Part shown: in pieces, positions 20,616 through 28,896 of the stretch
Layout of the letters: the number at the start of each line of letters is the position of its first letter
Position numbering within the stretch: position 1 is the stretch's first letter
Origin: an uncultured Erythrobacter sp.
Lineage (GTDB): Bacteria > Pseudomonadota > Alphaproteobacteria > Sphingomonadales > Sphingomonadaceae
Assembly: GCA_938015255.1 (NCBI GenBank)
Contig: CALLQC010000097.1
Span: forward strand, 1-57,427
Direction of reading: 5' to 3'
DNA length: 57,427 bases
Notes under the pieces: generated by a model
Databases searched by the model: none
The model's input: only the letters and a program-made list of their open reading frames with translations
Told to the model about the DNA's origin: nothing
Made by a program: the position numbers and the translations under genes

Positions 20616-21257
20616 CTACAACAGATTTTGTTGTTCCGGTCCTTGCAAAGCTTCCAGCGCAGCGCGCCAGACCGACATGGTGGCAGGCGCTTGCCGTTCA
20701 AGGCTGATGCGATCTATCGCGATAATCAACCGCTCAATGGCTTCAAAACTGCGCTCCGTGCGGGGCAACAGATACTCCGCCGCGCCATCTGCGAGTGTCA
20801 ATGCTCGTTGCTCCGCCAGCGCATGGATCAGTTCCATCGCCATTGCATCATCCGGCTCGGCAAGCTCCAGCTGCAGCGACCCACCGAGGCGAGAGGCGAG
20901 ATCGGGCAATGTGATCGTCCACGGCTGGCTATCTGCGATAATCAGCAAAGGGTCGCCCGCTTTAGAGCCGCCCTCCTGGCTTGCATTCCAACGATGGAAC
21001 AATTCCGTCTCATCGACAGCGTCAGCGCCATCAATCACGGTCACACCCTGCCCCATCGCCCAGGTGCCAAGCAGCGACTTTCCAGACCGCGGCGGCCCGG
21101 TGAGGACTGCGGTGTGAAACGGCCATGCCGCAGGCTCTCGTAGCGCTTCGATCACAGACGCGTTGGCATTTCCCACCACGATGCGCTGCGGCTTACCGTC
21201 AACACGCGGGACAAGCGGTAACGCAATCTGGCCAGATGGATTTGCGGCCTTCGCCAT
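20616..21257 (-). CDS. hdaA: DnaA regulatory inactivator HdaA-like ATPase
   Basis: 213 residues from the ATG at 21257; the frame extends to 21359 but would overlap the previous gene. AAA+ domain related to DnaA: opening motif QIALPLVPR (clamp-binding QL/QI-type motif near the N-terminus), Walker A GPPRSGKS at 54-61, and LLIIADS at the Walker B position. Hda stimulates hydrolysis of DnaA-bound ATP after replication starts. Short and without a DNA-binding domain IV, which separates it from DnaA. Second gene of the operon. Confidence 0.85.
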   Translation of the reverse strand: MAKAANPSGQIALPLVPRVDGKPQRIVVGNANASVIEALREPAAWPFHTAVLTGPPRSGKSLLGTWAMGQGVTVIDGADAVDETELFHRWNASQEGGSKAGDPLLIIADSQPWTITLPDLASRLGGSLQLELAEPDDAMAMELIHALAEQRALTLADGAAEYLLPRTERSFEAIERLIIAIDRISLERQAPATMSVWRAALEALQGPEQQNLL

Positions 21258-21267
21258 AGCATTCGCC

Positions 21268-22584
21268 TCAGCGGCTGATGGCCAGTGCGTTCGCACCTTG
21301 GCGCACTGTGAAGCCGCGCGCGCGCAGAGCCGCCGCCAATTCTTCGAGCGTGCCGCCATAGCTTACGCTCATCACCGATGTCCCACCCATAGCGGTACTG
21401 GTGACCGCCACGCCGCGAACGCCGGCCGTGCCGCGTACCGAAGACAAGGAGCCATCAAATGTCTGGGCGTCGGGCGTTGCGAACTGGACCACAAAGCTGC
21501 GCACAACGGCAGCCGCCACCGGCGGCGTCGGCGTGTCGGTTGCGGGGGTTTCACCCGAAGCCGCAGCTTCCGCCGCGCGCCGCTCGGCTGCTTCACGGGA
21601 CTGGATCGCGCGACCGAGCTCGATCAGACGCTGTAGTGCGGGATCCACTTCCCCTCCTGCACCAAGGCGCAGCGTGGGATCTGGCTGGAGCTTGCCAGAC
21701 GCGAGAGCGGCCTCATAGGTAGAGTCGATCCGCTCGACCGCTTGTGCAAGCATATCCGGCAGCGCTCCGGATGTTTCCGCGGTAAGCTCAAACGTCTCGA
21801 GCACCTTGCTGTCAGGGCCATAGCGGGCGGTAAAAGTCCCTTTCACGGGACCACCGGGAAATTCATAGTCAAGCCGCGCAACCGGCACCAGAGCATCTGC
21901 CGCTCCGTATTGGTCGAGGGTCGAGCGCCACCACGCGCGGCTGCGGCGACCGGCCTGTCCGTAATTCAGCAGCAGCGAATCGCCGCCAGCGCCGGTCGGG
22001 CGGACATAATCGATACGGCTGCGGCCGGGATTGTACTCAGCCCAGGCACGCTGCCACGGATTGCGAACCTCAAATGCAGTGAAAGTGCCGCCACTCACCG
22101 TAACAGGGATAAGCAGCATTGGCGCCGACGACCGGGCGGTTGCCGCACCGCCAAGATACCGCGCCGCACGCTGTCGATCGAAGATAACGCCAAGCGTTGC
22201 GATATAGCGTTTTGGACCAACTTGTTCACGCTGGATCACAATCGATGAAACCATGCTGGAAAGCTGACTGTCGGATATTGGCGGTCCATCCACGCGGGAC
22301 CACGCCTCTCGCTGGGCCCTGCGCCACGCCTGCTGCCGTGCCTCCTCTGCATTATCGGCAGTTTCATCCACCTTTATCCCGCGCACTTCGATGTCGGCGC
22401 TGGAGGCAGTTGGCGCGATTCCGCGCTCACCTGAAACCTGAGCGAGTACAATTGCGTATGCCCCGCCAAGCAGGACTAGGGCAAACACCGCTGCAACTAC
22501 GCCGCGAAGGCCAGCCCATCCCGCAATTCGGGAGCTGAAAAGGGCCTCTTTTTCAGGGCCGGAAAGAGTATTTGCCGCAACCAT
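21268..22584 (-). CDS. exported or membrane-anchored protein, DUF2066-like
   Basis: About 438 residues from the ATG at 22584. The frame is open to 22815 but those residues overlap the purM start and look non-coding; no good ribosome binding site helps choose. A hydrophobic segment at about residues 28-48 (GVVAAVFALVLLGGAYAIVL) anchors or exports the protein. It is followed by GIKVDETADNAEEARQQAWR, a pattern like DUF2066 proteins. An Ala-rich linker near residues 340-360 precedes a C-terminal domain of about 80 residues. Directly ahead of hdaA (10 bases). Function unknown. Confidence 0.7.
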   Translation of the reverse strand: MVAANTLSGPEKEALFSSRIAGWAGLRGVVAAVFALVLLGGAYAIVLAQVSGERGIAPTASSADIEVRGIKVDETADNAEEARQQAWRRAQREAWSRVDGPPISDSQLSSMVSSIVIQREQVGPKRYIATLGVIFDRQRAARYLGGAATARSSAPMLLIPVTVSGGTFTAFEVRNPWQRAWAEYNPGRSRIDYVRPTGAGGDSLLLNYGQAGRRSRAWWRSTLDQYGAADALVPVARLDYEFPGGPVKGTFTARYGPDSKVLETFELTAETSGALPDMLAQAVERIDSTYEAALASGKLQPDPTLRLGAGGEVDPALQRLIELGRAIQSREAAERRAAEAAASGETPATDTPTPPVAAAVVRSFVVQFATPDAQTFDGSLSSVRGTAGVRGVAVTSTAMGGTSVMSVSYGGTLEELAAALRARGFTVRQGANALAISR

Positions 22585-22670
22585 CGGGGAAATCAGCGGC
22601 CTTTTGCCCAAACCGGCGTGGAATTCCAAGCAGGAAAGGCTAGAGAGGCGGGCATGATTTTGGGGATTGT

Positions 22671-23792
22671 ATGACTTCGGACACAGGATCAAGCGCGAAA
22701 GACAATGGCGGCGGCTATACCTATGCCGGTGCGGGCGTATCGATTGACGCAGGAAATGCGCTGGTAAAAGCAATCGCGCCGCTCGCCAGAGCGACAGCTC
22801 GCCCCGGCGCGACAAGTGAGCTGGGCGGATTTGGCGGGTTCTTCGACCCGAAAGCAGCGGGATATGAAGATCCGCTATTGGTCGCCGCCAATGATGGTGT
22901 CGGAACCAAGTTGAAACTGGCCATAGACCATGATCGGCACGATAGCGTCGGCATCGATCTGGTCGCGATGTGCGTCAACGATTTGATCGTTCAGGGCGCC
23001 GAGCCGCTATTTTTCCTCGATTACTTCGCGACCGGAAAGCTGGAAAATGGCGTCGCGGAACGAGTTGTTGCCGGAATTGCAGAGGGTTGCAAACAGGCCG
23101 GATGCGCGCTGATCGGGGGTGAAACCGCAGAAATGCCGGGCATGTATTCCGATGGTGACTATGATCTGGCCGGATTTTGTGTGGGGGCCGTGGAACGCGG
23201 TGAACAGCTCACAGGCGATAGGGTTGCGCCGGGCAATGTCCTGCTCGGCCTCGCATCCTCGGGCGTCCACTCCAATGGTTATTCACTGGTGCGCCGGCTT
23301 GCCAAGGATTTTGACTGGAAGCTCGACCGGCCCGCTCTGTTCGACCAGGACCGTTTGCTGATTGATGCGCTTATCGAGCCGACAAGGATTTATGTGAAAA
23401 GCCTGCTGCCCTTGATCCGCGACGGGTCGATCAACGGTCTTGCGCACATCACTGGCGGCGGCTTGCTGGAAAACATCCCGCGCATTTTGCCTGATGGTGC
23501 GCATGCGATGGTCGATGCGGCAAGCTGGGATCAACCACGCCTGATGGCCTTCTTACAGGCACAGGGGAATATCGAACCGGCAGAGATGGCCCGTACCTTC
23601 AATTGCGGCGTGGGCATGGTCCTTGCCGTTGAAGAGGATCATGCTGAAAGTGTCTCTTCTCGTCTGGCCGAGGCCGGCGAAACCGTCTTGCAAATTGGGG
23701 AAATCGCGGGCGGCCCAGCCGGATGCACGGTGACTGGCGCGCAGGGCACTTGGTCAGCTACCGAAGATTGGGAGGCCACGCACCTTGCATAA
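22671..23792 (+). CDS. purM: phosphoribosylformylglycinamidine cyclo-ligase (AIR synthetase)
   Basis: 373 residues. Closes the imidazole ring in purine synthesis, ATP-dependent. The family core is complete: [11 protein letters not shown], the glycine-rich [41 protein letters not shown] and the C-terminal FNCGVGMVL. Its end overlaps purN by 8 bases. Confidence 0.97.
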   Translation: MTSDTGSSAKDNGGGYTYAGAGVSIDAGNALVKAIAPLARATARPGATSELGGFGGFFDPKAAGYEDPLLVAANDGVGTKLKLAIDHDRHDSVGIDLVAMCVNDLIVQGAEPLFFLDYFATGKLENGVAERVVAGIAEGCKQAGCALIGGETAEMPGMYSDGDYDLAGFCVGAVERGEQLTGDRVAPGNVLLGLASSGVHSNGYSLVRRLAKDFDWKLDRPALFDQDRLLIDALIEPTRIYVKSLLPLIRDGSINGLAHITGGGLLENIPRILPDGAHAMVDAASWDQPRLMAFLQAQGNIEPAEMARTFNCGVGMVLAVEEDHAESVSSRLAEAGETVLQIGEIAGGPAGCTVTGAQGTWSATEDWEATHLA

Positions 23793-24366
23793 GGCCCGCG
23801 TCGCGATCTTCATTTCAGGCGGCGGCACCAATATGGCGGCGCTGCTTTATGCGAGCCTGATGAAAGACAGCACCTTCGAAATTGTGCTGGTCGCAAGCAA
23901 CAAGGCCGAAGCAGCCGGGCTGGCCATCGCCAGCGCGGAAGGCGTGAAAACTTTTGTTCACTCTCATAAAGGCCATTCGCGCGAGGATCACGATGCCGCG
24001 ATGGAAGCTGCCTTGGTAGAGGCCAAGGCCGATTATCTGGCCCTCGCCGGATATATGCGGATACTTTCGGATGAATTCGTGCGCCGGTGGGAAGGCCGGA
24101 TACTCAACATCCACCCTTCGCTTTTGCCCAAATATAAAGGTCTCGAAACACACAGGCGCGCAATCGAAGCCGGTGACACACACGCCGGTGCCAGCGTACA
24201 CATTGTCGTGCCTGAACTGGACGCAGGTGAGGTTCTCGCCCAGGCGAGGGTCGCGATTTGCGCGGGCGAGACCGCAGCAAGCCTTGCCGAAAGGGTGAAG
24301 TTTGCCGAGCATCAACTTTACCCTCGCGCTGTGTCTGAATACGTTTCGCGACGGCCGGCTATCTGA
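23785..24366 (+). CDS. purN: phosphoribosylglycinamide formyltransferase
   Basis: 193 residues from a TTG start at 23785, nine bases after GGAGG. Transfers the formyl group of 10-formyl-THF to GAR. N-terminal FISGGGTNM phosphate-binding loop, catalytic Asn-His pair in NIHPSLLP, and catalytic Asp in [10 protein letters not shown]. Overlaps purM by 8 bases, and its TGA shares a base with the next ATG, so the three genes form one translational unit. Confidence 0.96.
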   Translation: MHKARVAIFISGGGTNMAALLYASLMKDSTFEIVLVASNKAEAAGLAIASAEGVKTFVHSHKGHSREDHDAAMEAALVEAKADYLALAGYMRILSDEFVRRWEGRILNIHPSLLPKYKGLETHRRAIEAGDTHAGASVHIVVPELDAGEVLAQARVAICAGETAASLAERVKFAEHQLYPRAVSEYVSRRPAI

Positions 24367-25583
24367 TGGCCTCCCTTCCCGAACGCCCACACCCGCTGGC
24401 CCGCGCGCCAATCGTGGACAAGGCCAATGGGTGGCTGCATCAGGCATGGGAAAAGGGATGGCTGCCGTCGCCCTCGCTCGATCCTGCCGAGCTGTGGGCA
24501 TCGGCCGCCAAAGCCGTGGGCGAGCACGCGGAAGAAGCGGAAATAGCGGGAAGAAACCCCGATGATGTGGCCGATTTCCGACTGAGGCTTGAAAAGCTGA
24601 CGCTGGCGATAGAGGCCGAAGCTGATCTCAACCCGCTTGGCAAGGCGATGGCTTGGGGCCAGATCGTTCGCGTCATCCGCAATCGTCTGCGGTTTGGTAT
24701 CCTGTGGGGTGACAGGCCCGAGCTGCTGGCGACCCGGATTGCTCCGCCGATTATCGTGATCGGCCACATGCGCAGCGGCACCACCCGGATTCACAAGCTG
24801 CTTGCCGCTGATCCGGCCCATTCGGCGACGCGTTACTGCGATGCCTCGCACCCTGTGCCCAGCTTTCCGGACATTCGCAGGCTCAAGGGCGCGATTGACC
24901 TGATGATGATGCGGCGAATCAATCCGTGGATCGATGTGATCCATCCCATGGCGAGCGGCGAGGTTGAGGAAGAACTGGGCTGGATCGCCGCCGCGCTCAA
25001 CCATTCGATTTACGAATCGCAGTGGCGTATCCCATCCTATTCCGCTTTCAGTGAAGCACGCGAACCGTGGGCGGTCTATCACGAATTCAAGCGGATGCTG
25101 CGCACGGACACTGCGCACCGGTCGCTTATGGGTAAGCCACGCGTTTTGAAAGTCCCGGCATTCTCCGAGGATCTGTCGACCTTGCTGGCAATTTTCCCTG
25201 ACGCTCGCCTAGTTATTGCAGAGAGGGAACACAGCGAGGTGCTGCGAAGCGCAGTCTCGCTCGTCGCCAACCAGATGGCGATCCAGTGCGATGATTGCGA
25301 TCTGGACTGGATCGAGGCCGAATGGCGGCGCAAACTCGCGCTGCGAGAGGCGCGGATGGCAGCGGCGCTTGAAGGTTGGCTTGGCCCCGTTGCCAGGCTT
25401 GATTTCCGCGCCCTGAATGCTGATTGGGAGAGCGAGATCCAGCGGACTTATCGTGAGCTGGACATTGAACTTTCAAGCGATGCAATCTCCGCAATGCGCA
25501 GTGAAATGCAGGGCAACGAAGATGGGCAGCATCGCGCGCACTCAGCGCAGCTCGCCCATTTTGCCAAGAAGGCTATGCAATAG
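24366..25583 (+). CDS. sulfotransferase family protein
   Basis: 405 residues. The PAPS-binding 5' loop GHMRSGTTRIHKLL is at residues 133-146, and a 3'-phosphate-binding region appears around EREHSEVLRSAVSLVANQMA. A helical N-terminal part of about 120 residues precedes the fold. No signal peptide or membrane segment. It would transfer sulfate from PAPS to an unknown acceptor. Close linkage to purM-purN is conspicuous, as PAPS is an adenine nucleotide, but a functional link is only conjecture. Confidence 0.85.
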   Translation: MASLPERPHPLARAPIVDKANGWLHQAWEKGWLPSPSLDPAELWASAAKAVGEHAEEAEIAGRNPDDVADFRLRLEKLTLAIEAEADLNPLGKAMAWGQIVRVIRNRLRFGILWGDRPELLATRIAPPIIVIGHMRSGTTRIHKLLAADPAHSATRYCDASHPVPSFPDIRRLKGAIDLMMMRRINPWIDVIHPMASGEVEEELGWIAAALNHSIYESQWRIPSYSAFSEAREPWAVYHEFKRMLRTDTAHRSLMGKPRVLKVPAFSEDLSTLLAIFPDARLVIAEREHSEVLRSAVSLVANQMAIQCDDCDLDWIEAEWRRKLALREARMAAALEGWLGPVARLDFRALNADWESEIQRTYRELDIELSSDAISAMRSEMQGNEDGQHRAHSAQLAHFAKKAMQ

Positions 25584-25594
25584 GGCCCATATGA

Positions 25595-25623
25595 AAAAGG
25601 CCGCCCGATCAGGCGGCCTCTTC
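25595..25623 (-). terminator. terminator shared by ndk and the sulfotransferase gene
   Basis: Stem AGGCCGCC / GGCGGCCT around CGATCA between the converging genes. On the minus strand it ends in a T-run, so it serves ndk best; it could also act on the plus strand. Confidence 0.8.
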
Positions 25624-25646
25624 CAATCGATCTTGGACAGGATCGC

Positions 25647-26069
25647 TTAGCCGACAATCTCGTCGTCATTAAAGAAGAACGCGATTTCAATCGCGGCGTT
25701 CTCTTCACTGTCCGAACCGTGCACAGTGTTTTCGCCGATAGACAAGGCGTGTTCTTTGCGAATGGTGCCTTCAGCAGCGTCGGCCGGATTGGTCGCGCCC
25801 ATGATGTCGCGGTTGCGCTTTACAGCGTCTTCGCCTTCGAGAACTTGCACAACAACTGGCTCGCTCATCATGAAGTCGACGAGTTCACCGAAGAAAGGGC
25901 GTTCCTTGTGGACGGCATAAAAGCCCTCGGCCTGCTCGCGGCTCATGTGAATACGCTTTGAAGCGACAACGCGAAGGCCAGCGTCTTCAAGCATCTTGGT
26001 AACGGCTCCGGTAAGATTACGCTTTGTGGCGTCCGGCTTGATGATCGAAAATGTGCGGGTGACCGCCAT
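25647..26069 (-). CDS. ndk: nucleoside diphosphate kinase
   Basis: 140 residues, full length. Transfers the gamma phosphate between nucleoside triphosphates and diphosphates through phospho-His117 in NTVHGSDS. N-terminal [13 protein letters not shown] is typical. AAGGAACTCACC precedes the ATG. Monocistronic. Confidence 0.98.
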   Translation of the reverse strand: MAVTRTFSIIKPDATKRNLTGAVTKMLEDAGLRVVASKRIHMSREQAEGFYAVHKERPFFGELVDFMMSEPVVVQVLEGEDAVKRNRDIMGATNPADAAEGTIRKEHALSIGENTVHGSDSEENAAIEIAFFFNDDEIVG

Positions 26070-26172
26070 GGTGAGTTCCTTGAATTGAGAGATGCGCGAA
26101 ATCGCGCCGGGGTAATGATGGGCGCGCGCTTAGCCCCGCATGCAGCGATATTCAAGCCTTAGCTGGCCAACG

Positions 26173-26676
26173 CTACCTGCCGAGCTTCATTCCCGTGGTC
26201 AGCTGTGCGGACGTTTTTCCATCCTCGCGCGTTGTGTTGATCGAGAACACCGATCCATCGGTACCCTCCCCCGCAAGCATCCGTCCCCCGTTAATCGTGG
26301 CATCGACCTGAATGTCGACCCCGGCTGCTTCAGCTTCAGACTTGTAATGTGCTGCAATCGCTTCGGGGCTGTCTTCACTTTCAAAGCTAAGCAGCACGAC
26401 CTGTGCGTTATCGCCCTGCTTTACCTGCGTGTTCGAAACCACAGTCGCACCCGGGTAGAGCGAGAAGCCTTCGGGCAGCTCCACTGGCACGTTAGCGCCG
26501 GATCGCATCGTCGCTGTGCCGTCCGGCGTTTCGATCCGCGCGCTCGTTTCGCCCGTCTCGCTATCGATTGCGTATTCGCCGTCTGATCCGTCCTCGGTAG
26601 TGAATTCTCCCGATTCTGCCGAACCGCAGGCGCCAAGCGAACCGGCGAGCGCCGAAACAAACATAATCCGCTTCAT
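26173..26676 (-). CDS. lipoprotein of unknown function
   Basis: 167 residues from the ATG at 26676, after GGGGGA. A lipoprotein signal with lipobox LGAC-G near residue 17, then an acidic, Ser/Gly/Glu-rich stretch (about 20-60) and a folded region containing VPVELPEGFSLYPGATVV and a segment ending AHYKSEAEAAGVD. The latter recalls small lipoproteins with a periplasmic alpha/beta domain. Lacks Asp at +2 of the Cys (sequence CGS), so outer-membrane sorting is expected. No family assigned. Confidence 0.75.
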   Translation of the reverse strand: MKRIMFVSALAGSLGACGSAESGEFTTEDGSDGEYAIDSETGETSARIETPDGTATMRSGANVPVELPEGFSLYPGATVVSNTQVKQGDNAQVVLLSFESEDSPEAIAAHYKSEAEAAGVDIQVDATINGGRMLAGEGTDGSVFSINTTREDGKTSAQLTTGMKLGR

Positions 26677-26735
26677 GATTTCCCCCAATGCAATGCAGGG
26701 AAATTATCTCGGATCACTGACGATAGAGCAAGAGA

Positions 26736-27170
26736 TCAGGCGACTTTGACCCATTTTCCGCCATCCTGCCGGAAGAACGATCGCTCCAGTTCGTCCACCC
26801 CATCAAGTGATCGCCAGGTCGCCCGCGCCTGCTCCAACGTTGTATCGTCGAACAGCAAGAACACCCGCGCAAAACCTGTGGTTTCCCGATATTCGCCATC
26901 TGCAAGGATTAGGTAGCTGGCCGCATTCAGCGCGTTTGTGCCTTCTGCCAGTAGAATGGGCTGCTGATCGGCGCCAGGGCCGCCAACCTCACCGTTTGCA
27001 AGAAAACTTTCCGGGCCGGCTTTCCATAGCGCTTTCGAAATTGCTGCGCGCTGATCAGGGTCGGCGCTGGCAATCAGCAGGCGTTCACCGGAATCGAGCA
27101 CGCGCTGCGCGATCAGCGCGCAAACCTTGTCCGCTGGATCGGAAGACAGCTGCCAGAAATCGATCTTCAT
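26736..27170 (-). CDS. holC: DNA polymerase III subunit chi
   Basis: 144 residues. Opens [20 protein letters not shown] and continues [20 protein letters not shown], the pattern of HolC, which links the clamp loader to SSB during replication. It ends [13 protein letters not shown]. Its ATG overlaps the stop of the DUF2256 gene (ATGA), making pepA-DUF2256-holC one operon. holC next to pepA is a common arrangement in proteobacteria. Confidence 0.92.
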   Translation of the reverse strand: MKIDFWQLSSDPADKVCALIAQRVLDSGERLLIASADPDQRAAISKALWKAGPESFLANGEVGGPGADQQPILLAEGTNALNAASYLILADGEYRETTGFARVFLLFDDTTLEQARATWRSLDGVDELERSFFRQDGGKWVKVA

Positions 27171-27319
27171 GATGCCTCGGGCTTATTGCGTCTGCAGCGT
27201 TCTGAACAATACTTGACGCTATCCCAGTCCCGCTCCCACTTCTTGCGCCACATGAACGGCAAGCCGCAGGCCACGCAAATTTTCGAAGGCAGGTCGGACT
27301 TTCGCCTCATTTTTGGCAT
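27167..27319 (-). CDS. DUF2256 family small zinc-ribbon protein
   Basis: 50 residues. The protein starts [20 protein letters not shown] and contains CysxxCys (VACG with the preceding Cys), then [21 protein letters not shown], which supplies two more cysteines. This is the DUF2256 pattern, a short zinc-binding protein of unknown function. It lies between pepA (12 bases upstream) and holC, with an ATGA overlap to holC. Too short for many gene finders. Confidence 0.85.
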   Translation of the reverse strand: MPKMRRKSDLPSKICVACGLPFMWRKKWERDWDSVKYCSERCRRNKPEAS

Positions 27320-27331
27320 GAGGCGAAACTC

Positions 27332-28789
27332 CTACCCTTCGACATTGTCTTTGATGAACCGGTCGAGCAGGCGAGCGCCGTACCCGGTCGCACCCTTGTC
27401 CCACGTGTGGCCGGGCTTGTCCGAAAATACCATGCCCGCAATATCAAGGTGCGCCCAAGGCGTGCCCTTGCGGATGAACCGGTGCAGGAATTGCGCTGCG
27501 GTGATTGATCCGGCAGGCCGCGGTCCGACATTCTTGATGTCAGCAACCGGGCTGTCGATCAGCTTGTCGTAAGCCGGACCGATCGGCAGTCGCCAGAGTT
27601 TATCGCCTGTCGCAAAGCCCGCATCGGATAGCTGCGAAGCCAGATCATCATCATTGGCAAACAGGCCGCCATGCTCGTGGCCCAGCGCTATGATCATTGC
27701 GCCTGTCAGAGTTGCCAGATCGATGATTTGTGCAGGATCATACTCTTCCTGAGCCCAATGTAGCGCATCGCACAGCACCAACCGGCCTTCGGCATCGGTG
27801 TTGAGAACTTCAACGGTCTGGCCGCTCATCGTCGTCACTACGTCACCGGGACGCTGCGCCTTGCCATCGGGCATGTTCTCAACAAGGCCCATAACGCCGA
27901 TGACGTTTGCCTTCGCCTTGCGGGATACGAGCGCCAGCATTGCGCCGGCAACCGCGCCTGCGCCGCCCATGTCCCACTTCATGTCTTCCATACCGGGAGG
28001 CGGCTTGAGCGAGATACCGCCCGTATCGAAGGTGACGCCTTTGCCCACGAATACCGTCGGTTTTTCCTGACCGCCGCCATTCCAGCGAATCGCAAGCATG
28101 CGCGATGCCCGCTCTGACCCTTGGCCGACGCCCAGCAAAGCGCCCATGCCAAGCTTTTCCATCGCAGGCTCATCCAGCACCGTGATTTCAGCGCCGGTTC
28201 CCTCGAACGCTTCGCGACACAGCTCAACGAAGCTTTCCGGATAAAGAATGTTCGCAGGCTCTGTAATCAGACGCTTGGTGAACTCGGTCCCTTTTGCAAC
28301 TGCAGCCGCTTCATCCCAGGCAGTCTCTGTACCCGACGGCGCATTAATCACGTAAATCGTCTCGAGCGAAACGCGTTTTTCGCTCGCCAGTTTGGTCCGG
28401 TATTTGTCGTAGGACCAACCGCGCAGGCGTGCACCAAGCAAGGCGGATGCAGCCTCTTCAGCAGAAAGGTCGCCATGACCCAGATCAAGCACCATGTCGG
28501 TTTCACCCGAGCGCAGGAACTTGGCAACCAGCGCCGAGCCCGCCTTTTCGACATTGAGATCGCGTTTTGCCGAGGCCTTTTCACCCGCTCCGCCCAGCGC
28601 CACACGGCGCAGCGAATCGTCCTGATGGGCAAACCCTTCAAACACCTGACCGGTCTTTCCGCCAAAGCGGGCGGCTTTCGCCCCGTCAGCCAATGCCGGA
28701 TCGAGATCGGCCAGACTGTCTCCCTGATTGACGATCCGGGCGATGAGACGAACATCTGCCGGCGCAGTCTTAACGAAATGGATTTGCAT
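27332..28789 (-). CDS. pepA: leucyl aminopeptidase (M17)
   Basis: 485 residues from the ATG at 28789, with GGGAG upstream. Two-metal aminopeptidase removing N-terminal residues from peptides; PepA proteins can also bind DNA. The M17 signature NTDAEGRL is present, with metal and catalytic residues in VGKGVTFDTGGISLKP and DMGGAGAVAGAM. Hexameric cytoplasmic enzyme by family knowledge. First gene of pepA-DUF2256-holC, divergent from lptD. Confidence 0.95.
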   Translation of the reverse strand: MQIHFVKTAPADVRLIARIVNQGDSLADLDPALADGAKAARFGGKTGQVFEGFAHQDDSLRRVALGGAGEKASAKRDLNVEKAGSALVAKFLRSGETDMVLDLGHGDLSAEEAASALLGARLRGWSYDKYRTKLASEKRVSLETIYVINAPSGTETAWDEAAAVAKGTEFTKRLITEPANILYPESFVELCREAFEGTGAEITVLDEPAMEKLGMGALLGVGQGSERASRMLAIRWNGGGQEKPTVFVGKGVTFDTGGISLKPPPGMEDMKWDMGGAGAVAGAMLALVSRKAKANVIGVMGLVENMPDGKAQRPGDVVTTMSGQTVEVLNTDAEGRLVLCDALHWAQEEYDPAQIIDLATLTGAMIIALGHEHGGLFANDDDLASQLSDAGFATGDKLWRLPIGPAYDKLIDSPVADIKNVGPRPAGSITAAQFLHRFIRKGTPWAHLDIAGMVFSDKPGHTWDKGATGYGARLLDRFIKDNVEG

Positions 28790-28896
28790 GGGTTCTCCCA
28801 AAGAATTGAATTTGAGCCGCACTCACACATCAAAAAATGTGACGCATCATCCAATATGCGAGGCAGCTGAAGAGGAAGCGTGGATCGGTACCACCA

